Positions 1 through 5,303 of a stretch of DNA of 7,211 nt are shown here, piece after piece. How positions within the stretch are numbered: position 1 is the first letter of the stretch; the number at the start of each line of letters is the position of its first letter. The notes below the pieces were generated by a model, which worked only from the letters and a program-made list of their open reading frames with translations, did not search any database and was not told where the DNA came from. Source of the stretch: Spirochaetota bacterium (lineage in GTDB: Bacteria; Spirochaetota; Spirochaetia; DSM-27196; PWMO01); NCBI GenBank assembly GCA_009908735.1, contig JAAAOR010000025.1, forward strand, positions 1 through 7,211, written 5' to 3'. The position numbers and the translations under genes are program-made.

Positions 1-855
1 ATCAACAACCAGTCAGTCCTGTTCGTCGGCACGAAAAAGCAGGCGCAGCAGGCAATCGAGCGAGAGGCTACCAAGTGCGGGATGTTTTACGTAAACAACC
101 GCTGGCTCGGTGGCATGCTTACCAACTTTTCCACCATCCGACATTCTCTGAGTCGTCTCAAAAAAATCGACAAGATGGAAGTCGACGGGACGTTCGAGAG
201 CCTCACCAAGAAAGAGGTTGCCCGGCTCAACAAGGAGCGGGCCAAGCTCGAGAAGAACCTCGGCGGCATTAAGGAGATGAAGGAGCTTCCGGGAATCGTC
301 TTCGTAATCGATACCCGCAAGGAGACCATAGCGGTCGCCGAAGCCCAGCGCGTTGGTATCCCCATCGTCGCGGTGGTAGATACGAACTCCAATCCAGAGG
401 GCATTAACTATCCGATTCCCGGAAACGACGACGCTATCCGCGCCATTAATCTCTTCACTTCTATCATTGCTCAGGCGGTAATCGAGGCGGATAACGAGAT
501 CGGCCTCGAGGTCATTGAGAGCCTGCAAGACGATGATCGCACCGAGCCGCAGCCGGCAACAGAACCTGAAGCAACAGCGACCGAGGAGGCTCCCCAATCG
601 GTGGAAGAGCCTGTAGAAGACGCCGCTCCCGAAGAGGAAACGGTGCCGCTTGCGGCGGTAGCGAAGTCCGGTTCCGATTCCGAGTCCGAATCCGGCTCCG
701 AAGAAAAAGAAGAGCCAACCTACACCTCAGAGGACTACTCCGACTATCAGCCGAAGGAAGAGTCCGACGACGGCGAGCAGAAGACCGAAGAGGAAGCCGT
801 CGCGGAACGGTCCGGGTACAACGAAGAGGACCTGTACGAGCAGGACGAAGAATAG
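1..855 (+). CDS. rpsB: 30S ribosomal protein S2, 5'-truncated, with long acidic C-terminal tail
   Basis: S2 binds late on the 30S subunit, at the head-body junction, and is needed for S1 to bind. The frame is open from base 1, so the start lies outside the window. By alignment from memory with E. coli S2 (241 aa), the first visible residue corresponds to about residue 62, so roughly 60 residues are missing. Family blocks seen in order are [25 protein letters not shown], the [19 protein letters not shown] stretch, [23 protein letters not shown] and [11 protein letters not shown]. The 284 visible codons end with TAG at 853-855. The S2 fold ends near visible residue 176. The last 108 residues or so (from about base 529) form a low-complexity tail with 41 Asp/Glu and only 6 Lys/Arg, which E. 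coli S2 lacks. tsf follows after 33 bases, the usual rpsB-tsf pairing. Identity is certain; the role of the tail is unknown. Confidence 0.97.
   Translation: MNNQSVLFVGTKKQAQQAIEREATKCGMFYVNNRWLGGMLTNFSTIRHSLSRLKKIDKMEVDGTFESLTKKEVARLNKERAKLEKNLGGIKEMKELPGIVFVIDTRKETIAVAEAQRVGIPIVAVVDTNSNPEGINYPIPGNDDAIRAINLFTSIIAQAVIEADNEIGLEVIESLQDDDRTEPQPATEPEATATEEAPQSVEEPVEDAAPEEETVPLAAVAKSGSDSESESGSEEKEEPTYTSEDYSDYQPKEESDDGEQKTEEEAVAERSGYNEEDLYEQDEE
667..702 (+). repeat. In-frame hexanucleotide repeat (tccgNN x6) in the rpsB tail
   Basis: Six consecutive six-base units, each beginning tccg (tccggt, tccgat, tccgag, tccgaa, tccggc, tccgaa), encode a Ser-Gly/Asp/Glu dipeptide run inside the acidic extension of S2. 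The unit length keeps the frame, so gain or loss of units would change tail length without disrupting the gene. The imperfect last two bases suggest an old repeat or selection for the Ser-acidic pattern rather than a fresh expansion. Confidence 0.75.
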
Positions 856-874
856 CGCGAGCATCGCAGAAAAC

Positions 875-880
875 AGGAGA
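875..880 (+). promoter_or_regulatory. Ribosome binding site for tsf (AGGAGA), fixing a GTG start
   Basis: AGGAGA lies 8 bases upstream of GTG at 889. No in-frame ATG fits the EF-Ts N-terminus at this point, and translation from this GTG gives MDIKAADVKKLRDRTGAGMMDCKKAL, the expected EF-Ts beginning. The site therefore decides the start codon. Confidence 0.85.
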
Positions 881-888
881 AACAGATC

Positions 889-1737
889 GTGGATATAAAG
901 GCAGCAGACGTAAAAAAACTGCGTGATAGGACCGGGGCTGGGATGATGGACTGTAAGAAGGCCCTCACGGAGGCGGATGGAGACTTTGCGAAGGCGGAGC
1001 GTGTTCTCAAGGAAATGGGACTCGCAGCCGCCGCAAAGCGCTCCGGACGCGCGACCAACGAGGGCCGGGTGTTCACGAAGGTTGACGGAAAGCGAGCGGG
1101 CATTCTCGAGCTCTCTTGCGAGACGGACTTCGTGGCACGCAATAAGGACTTCATCGCCCTCGGACACTCCATGCTGCAGAAAATGCTCTCGGAGGATCTC
1201 GACGGGGATTCGGAGCAGGTGCAGATCATGCTTCAAGAAGCCATCGGCACGATAAAGGAGAACATGGGCTTCAGGCGCTTCTCCCGTATGGCCGCGGAGG
1301 ACAACGAGCTCCTCGTGGACTACGTACATGGAGATGGCGGCGGTATCGGCGTGCTGGTCAAGATCAAGGTCGACAACCCCAAGCTAGTTGACAATGAGAC
1401 GGTAAAGCAGTTCGGATTTGACATAGCGCTCCACGTGGCAGCCTTTAACCCGCCCTACCTCGCGCCCGATACGGTGCCGGAGCAGTACCGGGTCGAACAG
1501 GAAGAGATTTTCAAAAAGCAGGCCGAAGGCATGGGCAAGCCCGAGAAGGTGATAGACGGTATTATCAAGGGCAAGATGAAGAAGCACCTTTCCGAGATCA
1601 CGCTCGAGGAGCAGCCCTTCGTGAAAGACGACAAGCGCAGCGTGAAAGAGGTGGCCAAAGAGCTCGGAACCGAAACGGGCGGACTCATCGCGGTAGCCGA
1701 CTTCGTGTACTATCGTGTCGGGGACGCAACCGAGTAG
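889..1737 (+). CDS. tsf: Translation elongation factor Ts
   Basis: EF-Ts is the cytoplasmic guanine nucleotide exchange factor for EF-Tu: it displaces GDP so that EF-Tu can reload GTP and aminoacyl-tRNA. The protein has 282 residues, essentially the length of the E. coli protein (283). The N-terminal UBA-like module occupies about residues 1-50 and contains the signature LRDRTGAGMMDCKKAL. The EF-Tu-contacting motif TDFVARN is at 79-85 (TDFVAKD in E. coli). The two core subdomains follow, with HVAAFNPPYLAP at about 182-193 in place of the usual HVAASxPxYL, and a coiled-coil-like segment at about 205-250. The start is GTG, supported by AGGAGA 8 bases upstream. It is presumably cotranscribed with rpsB, and a strong hairpin just after its stop suggests that part of the transcription ends there. 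Nothing important looks missing or broken. Confidence 0.98.
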   Translation: MDIKAADVKKLRDRTGAGMMDCKKALTEADGDFAKAERVLKEMGLAAAAKRSGRATNEGRVFTKVDGKRAGILELSCETDFVARNKDFIALGHSMLQKMLSEDLDGDSEQVQIMLQEAIGTIKENMGFRRFSRMAAEDNELLVDYVHGDGGGIGVLVKIKVDNPKLVDNETVKQFGFDIALHVAAFNPPYLAPDTVPEQYRVEQEEIFKKQAEGMGKPEKVIDGIIKGKMKKHLSEITLEEQPFVKDDKRSVKEVAKELGTETGGLIAVADFVYYRVGDATE

Positions 1738-1758
1738 AAAAGCCGGCGATTAGCTACG

Positions 1759-1791
1759 GCCGCTCCCCGGGGAGCGGCTCTTCCTTTCTTT
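1759..1791 (+). terminator. Probable intrinsic terminator or attenuator between tsf and frr
   Basis: Bases 1759-1768 (GCCGCTCCCC) and 1769-1778 (GGGGAGCGGC) form a perfect 20-base inverted repeat. As RNA it would fold into an 8-bp GC-rich stem with a CCGG loop. It is followed at 1779-1791 by 13 pyrimidines, 9 of them T, where a terminator would have its U tract. The tract is broken by C residues, so termination may be partial. The frr ribosome binding site begins right after it, and no convincing promoter is visible between the hairpin and frr. Readthrough into frr is therefore the simplest arrangement, making this an expression step-down point. Confidence 0.65.
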
Positions 1792-1793
1792 AG

Positions 1794-1798
1794 AGGAG
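1794..1798 (+). promoter_or_regulatory. Ribosome binding site for frr (AGGAG)
   Basis: AGGAG, within AGAGGAGAA, ends 7 bases before ATG at 1806. It is the strongest Shine-Dalgarno match in the window and lies 15 bases downstream of the hairpin at 1759-1778. This fits independent initiation at the first gene of the frr-uppS-cdsA-rseP block, whereas the following genes have weak sites. Confidence 0.8.
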
Positions 1799-1805
1799 AA
1801 ACCAT

Positions 1806-2363
1806 ATGGACAGTAACGTTCACAAAGACGCGGAGCAGCGGATGAAAAAGTCGCTGCAGGCGCTGCACGAAGAGTTCAACACGCTGCGGACCGGGCGGGC
1901 ATCATCTGCGTTGTTCGAAAAGCTCAAGGTGGACTACTACGGCAATCCGACGCCTCTGAGCCACATGGCGACCATTTCAGTGCCGGAGGCGCGGCTGGTG
2001 GTTATCCAGCCATGGGACAAGTCGACGATCAATGAGATCGAGAAATCAATCCAGAAGTCCGAACTCTCGGTGAATCCTTCCAACGACGGCAAAGTGATCC
2101 GCATTAGTATCCCGCCACTCACCGAGGAGCGCCGCAAAGAATACGTGAAGATCGCCAAGAACATGGCCGAGCAGTCCCGGGTTGCAATCCGCAATATTCG
2201 TCGCGACGCCAATGACGAGCTCAAGAAGGGCAAGAAAGACGGCGAGCTCTCCGAAGACGAGGAGAAGCGGCTCGAAGAAGACATACAGACACTGACCGAC
2301 AGCTACGTCAAAGAGATCGACGACGCGCTTCAGGAAAAGGAAAAGGACATCCTGGAACACTGA
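1806..2363 (+). CDS. frr: Ribosome recycling factor
   Basis: RRF acts in the cytoplasm with EF-G to split the post-termination 70S ribosome from mRNA and deacylated tRNA. It has 185 residues, the same length as E. coli RRF. Family marks in order are LRTGRAS (27-33), the domain II beta segment with DYYGNPTPL (43-51), ATISVPEARLVVIQPWD (55-71), the KSI/SxL..NPSNDGKVIRISIPPLTEERR stretch (79-110), the arginine-rich helix IRNIRRDANDELKK (128-141, including Arg132, the position known to be critical in E. coli), and a charged C-terminal helix. Domain I should form a three-helix bundle from the two ends of the chain. Its TGA stop overlaps the uppS ATG by one base. pyrH, the usual upstream neighbour in many bacteria, is not present here. 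Confidence 0.98.
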   Translation: MDSNVHKDAEQRMKKSLQALHEEFNTLRTGRASSALFEKLKVDYYGNPTPLSHMATISVPEARLVVIQPWDKSTINEIEKSIQKSELSVNPSNDGKVIRISIPPLTEERRKEYVKIAKNMAEQSRVAIRNIRRDANDELKKGKKDGELSEDEEKRLEEDIQTLTDSYVKEIDDALQEKEKDILEH

Positions 2364-3085
2364 TGGAGCAGGCCTCACCGATGGATACCGAGCATCTGCC
2401 GCGACACATCGGCATCATCATGGACGGCAACGGCCGGTGGGCGAGCGCTCGCGGGTTAAAACGAACGGACGGCCATCGCGAAGGTTTGAAAGCCGCTAAA
2501 CGCGTGGTGCGCCGCGCAAGTGAGCTCGGCATTCGCTTTGTGTCTCTCTACACCTTCTCCACCGAGAACTGGAACCGCACCCCCGACGAGGTGAAGTTTC
2601 TCATGAGCCTCGTTGGTACGAATCTGCGCAAGGAGTTTCCCTTCTACGAGGAAAACAACATCAAGGTGCTGCACTCGGGAGATCTCGGCGGACTGCCGGA
2701 GACCGTGCAAAACGAGTTCACGGCGGTCGAGCGCGATACCGACGGGTTCACCGGGACCAGGGTGAACCTTGCCATGAACTACGGCGGACGCGACGAGATC
2801 CTTCGGGCTTTCGCACGCCTCGCGGCCTCCGAGGACTTTACGCCGGGCGAAAAACCCGACCCCGAGCTCCTTGCCCGCTACCTCGATCGACCGGATTTCC
2901 CGGACCTCGATCTGGTGATCAGAACGGGTGGCGAGCGGCGACTCAGCAACTTTTTGCTCTGGGAGCTGGCCTACGCCGAGCTGTGGTTCAGCGATAAGCT
3001 CTGGCCGGAATGGGAAGGCGACGACCTGCTCGACGCACTGCACGATTTCCAGGCGCGGAAGCGGAACTTCGGCGGGGTGCGATGA
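2363..3085 (+). CDS. uppS: Undecaprenyl (isoprenyl) diphosphate synthase, cis-prenyltransferase
   Basis: UppS condenses isopentenyl diphosphate units onto farnesyl diphosphate to make the long cis-prenyl diphosphate that becomes the peptidoglycan lipid carrier. It is soluble or peripheral to the inner membrane. The product is 240 residues. Seen are HIGIIMDGNGRWA (15-27, Asp21 being the catalytic, magnesium-binding aspartate), GHREGLKAAKRVV (37-49), LYTFSTENWNR (62-72), NYGGRDEI (139-146), DLVIRTGGERRLSNFLLWE (183-201, the diphosphate-binding block), AYAELWF (203-209) and LWPEW (213-217). The ATG at 2363 overlaps the frr stop (TGATG), which suggests coupled translation. A second in-frame ATG at 2381 (Met7) has AGG 8 bases upstream and gives an equally family-like N-terminus, so the first six residues are uncertain. 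The chain-length class (C55) is inferred from the family. Confidence 0.97.
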   Translation: MEQASPMDTEHLPRHIGIIMDGNGRWASARGLKRTDGHREGLKAAKRVVRRASELGIRFVSLYTFSTENWNRTPDEVKFLMSLVGTNLRKEFPFYEENNIKVLHSGDLGGLPETVQNEFTAVERDTDGFTGTRVNLAMNYGGRDEILRAFARLAASEDFTPGEKPDPELLARYLDRPDFPDLDLVIRTGGERRLSNFLLWELAYAELWFSDKLWPEWEGDDLLDALHDFQARKRNFGGVR

Positions 3086-3936
3086 CGAACTCCATAAAGC
3101 GGGTGCTGCTGTTTTTTCTGGCAACGCCCGCCCTGCTTGCCGCCGTTTTCTTCCTACCCTACGCAAATCATCTGATCTTCAACATCATCGTTACCGCGGC
3201 AGCGGGCCTCGCCGGCATGGAAGTGATCGGTATGTTTCGGGCCTCCGGGCTGCGCACTCGCGCCGTGCCATGGCTCGGCTTTCTCACAGCGGCGGTACCA
3301 CCTGCAACTGCAACCGTAGCCACTGTGACCGCAGCCGACAGCGGGCTCGTCCTTGCGGCAGCGGTCATCACCGTGGCCGCCTTCCTTGCCGGCGCAGCAA
3401 TAACGGCAAAGGAGGGGTATTTCGAGGCGGCGCTCCCGAACCTCGCGGCCTACTTTTTTGCGCTTGCCTACCCCGGTCTCTTCGCGCTCCACGGCGTGCA
3501 GATCACAACGCTGCCCTTTCCCTCGATTCTAATCGTAGTGTTTCTCTGTTCGGTGTTTCTCAACGACAGCTTGGCCTACGTCGCGGGTATGCTTTTCGGC
3601 AGGAACTCCCGGTCGATTCTCGCGGTCAGTCCCAATAAGAGCCTTGCAGGCTTCGCAGGCGGCTTTCTATCCTCGATTCTGGTTATACTCGTCGCCGGCC
3701 TGCTGGTTCCCGAAGTCTTCCCCGGCACGGCATGGGCCCGCGTGATATTTGGTGCTGTCATTGGGCTCACTACGATTCTTGGAGACCTGGCCGAGAGTGC
3801 GCTTAAGCGCGCGGCAACAGTAAAGGACTCCGGCACTCTCGTTCCGGGGCGAGGCGGAATTCTCGACTCGGTGGACTCACCGTTTTACGTCGCCCCTGTC
3901 TTCTACTACCTCTATATGATTATCTTTACGGGATAG
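3082..3936 (+). CDS. cdsA: Phosphatidate cytidylyltransferase (CDP-diglyceride synthase)
   Basis: CdsA converts phosphatidic acid and CTP to CDP-diacylglycerol, the branch point of phospholipid synthesis, in the inner membrane. The frame is open from further upstream, but ATG at 3082 is chosen because it forms an ATGA overlap (4 bases) with the uppS stop and starts at a typical KR-plus-hydrophobic N-terminus; the product is then 284 residues. Most of the chain is hydrophobic, with about eight probable membrane segments, for example 8-25, 31-50, 63-82, 88-108, 118-136, 147-172, 194-211 and 219-234. Family marks are NDSLAYVAGMLFGRN (161-175), SPNKSLAGFAGG (183-194) and the C-terminal signature from Ser239 to Asp265, with SALKR, VKDSG, PGRGG and LDSVD. 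Asp249, Asp262 and Asp265 are kept, while the usual His of GHGG is Arg257 and the usual Arg of DRxD is Ser263. Assignment is firm despite these changes. No strong ribosome binding site is visible; coupling to uppS is likely. Confidence 0.95.
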   Translation: MTNSIKRVLLFFLATPALLAAVFFLPYANHLIFNIIVTAAAGLAGMEVIGMFRASGLRTRAVPWLGFLTAAVPPATATVATVTAADSGLVLAAAVITVAAFLAGAAITAKEGYFEAALPNLAAYFFALAYPGLFALHGVQITTLPFPSILIVVFLCSVFLNDSLAYVAGMLFGRNSRSILAVSPNKSLAGFAGGFLSSILVILVAGLLVPEVFPGTAWARVIFGAVIGLTTILGDLAESALKRAATVKDSGTLVPGRGGILDSVDSPFYVAPVFYYLYMIIFTG

Positions 3937-3939
3937 CTT

Positions 3940-5289
3940 ATGCTTTTAAATATACTGATTGGACTGATAGGGCTCGGCATCGTCGTTTTTGTTCACGAAG
4001 CCGGACATCTCGTAGTGGCCAAGCTCGTCGGCATCGACGTAGAGGCCTTTTCACTGGGCTGGGGACGAAAACTCGTCGGGTTCTATTACAAGGGTACCGA
4101 GTACCGCATCTCCGCGTTCCCGCTCGGCGGGTACTGCAAGATGCGTGGCGACGAGGCGCTGCAACAGGCATACCAGAACGGAGATCGGAGCATACCCAAG
4201 GACGAGGGCTCGTTCTTCGCGGCGCCTCCACTCCACCGGATTTTCGTGGCGTTCGCGGGTCCGGCGGTAAACCTGCTTTTCTCCGTCGTGGTGCTCGCAA
4301 TCGTGTGGTGGATCGGCTTTTCGGTCCAGACCTTCGACAACCGGATCGTGATAGCCTCCGAGTATAACTCGGGACAGGGACCCGATGCCGCCGCGGAGGC
4401 CGGACTCGAAACCGGTGACGTCATCCGATCGATCGGCGGCGACGAGATCAGCTCCTTCCGTGATCTCAGGCAGGAAGTCGCCGCCGCCGCAAAGCGGGAT
4501 CTCCGGGTGGTGGTGGAACGTGGCTCCCGCACGCTTGAGTTCACCGTCACGCCCGAGCTCGACCCAAACACGGGGGCGGGACAAATCGGGGTGTATCCGT
4601 GGATCGAGCCCGTCGTTAATAGCGTGCAGCCCGATAGCTCGGCGGCAAACGCGGGGATTCGTCCCGGAGATCGGATAATGGAGGCGAACGGCCGCGAAAT
4701 CCCCCACTCCATCGCGCTCGGTGAGGCACTTGCCGGGAACGAAGGCGAGGAGACCTTGGTGCTCGCCCGGCAAGGCACGAGACGCACACTCACCGTGCCC
4801 GATGTAGCCGGGCTCGGCGCCCTCGGCATCACTTTCGAGCCGCTGACCGTGAGCACGCCCGACCTTGGTCCGGCCGGCGCTCTTGCCCGAGGTGCGAGCG
4901 AGACGTGGGAGACGCTCTCCGTTACCGTGCGTGGCATCGGAATGCTCTTCCGAGGTGTCGACGTCACCCAGGCGGTTGCCGGCCCCATACGCATCACTTA
5001 CTTCGTCGGCGAGGTGGCGACCCAGGGCATGAGCACGGGACTCGGCGGCGGTCTGCGGGCTTTCTTCAGCTTTCTCAGCCTCCTCAGTGTGGCACTGTTT
5101 TTCATGAACCTGCTTCCCATTCCAGTCCTCGACGGGGGCCAAATACTGCTCTACGCGGTTGAGGGCCTCAGCCGGCGCGAGCTCCACCCAAAGTTGGTGT
5201 ACGGCTATCAGATGGTCGGGATGGTACTTGTGTTCATGTTGCTGTTTTTCGCATTATTCAATGATATTCTCTTTCTAAGCGGCAGGTAA
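3940..5289 (+). CDS. rseP: RseP-type site-2 intramembrane zinc metalloprotease with two PDZ domains
   Basis: This is an inner-membrane protease of the S2P/M50 family, which cuts transmembrane segments: anti-sigma factors such as RseA in E. coli, and remnant signal peptides. It has 449 residues, nearly the same as E. coli RseP (450). The zinc motif HEAGH is at 19-23 in the first membrane segment. A conserved beta segment follows (EYRISAFPLGGYCKM, 54-68), with Cys where Val is common. Next come AGPAVN (106-111) in membrane segment 2, PDZ1 at about 137-205 (AGLETGDVIRSIGG), PDZ2 at about 222-287 (AGIRPGDRIMEANG), and the third zinc-ligand block NLLPIPVLDGGQ (390-401, Asp398), with further membrane segments at about 373-398 and 422-445. 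The ATG lies 3 bases after the cdsA stop and only a weak GGA precedes it, so coupled translation is likely. E. coli has bamA downstream; here a secreted propeller gene follows. The substrate is not evident from the window. Confidence 0.96.
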   Translation: MLLNILIGLIGLGIVVFVHEAGHLVVAKLVGIDVEAFSLGWGRKLVGFYYKGTEYRISAFPLGGYCKMRGDEALQQAYQNGDRSIPKDEGSFFAAPPLHRIFVAFAGPAVNLLFSVVVLAIVWWIGFSVQTFDNRIVIASEYNSGQGPDAAAEAGLETGDVIRSIGGDEISSFRDLRQEVAAAAKRDLRVVVERGSRTLEFTVTPELDPNTGAGQIGVYPWIEPVVNSVQPDSSAANAGIRPGDRIMEANGREIPHSIALGEALAGNEGEETLVLARQGTRRTLTVPDVAGLGALGITFEPLTVSTPDLGPAGALARGASETWETLSVTVRGIGMLFRGVDVTQAVAGPIRITYFVGEVATQGMSTGLGGGLRAFFSFLSLLSVALFFMNLLPIPVLDGGQILLYAVEGLSRRELHPKLVYGYQMVGMVLVFMLLFFALFNDILFLSGR

Positions 5290-5303
5290 ACGGAACGTTG
5301 AGC

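Noticed and set aside
727..1329. Minus-strand frame of 200 codons across the rpsB-tsf junction
   Set aside because: It is antisense to the rpsB tail and tsf, with no domain and no ribosome binding site seen; the hydrophobic stretch is only the complement of the Glu/Lys codons of the tail.
3010..3081. Upstream start for cdsA at 3010, giving 308 residues
   Set aside because: The additional 24 residues are charged, overlap the conserved uppS C-terminus in another frame, and have no CdsA likeness; the ATG at 3082 gives the usual overlap and N-terminus.
2928..3638. A 236-codon + strand frame spanning the uppS-cdsA junction
   Set aside because: It overlaps two firmly identified genes in another frame, and its translation is rich in Arg, Ser, Gly and Cys, typical of an off-frame reading.
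3925..3956. Possible promoter before rseP (TTTACG and TATACT)
   Set aside because: The spacing of 20 bases is too long for a standard sigma-70 promoter, and the -10-like element lies inside rseP after its start codon.
4051..5187. Long antisense open frames beneath rseP (378 codons at 4051-5187 and 303 codons at 4086-4997)
   Set aside because: They lie wholly opposite an unmistakable rseP, the translations show no recognisable domain, and long antisense frames are expected in GC-rich coding DNA with this codon bias.
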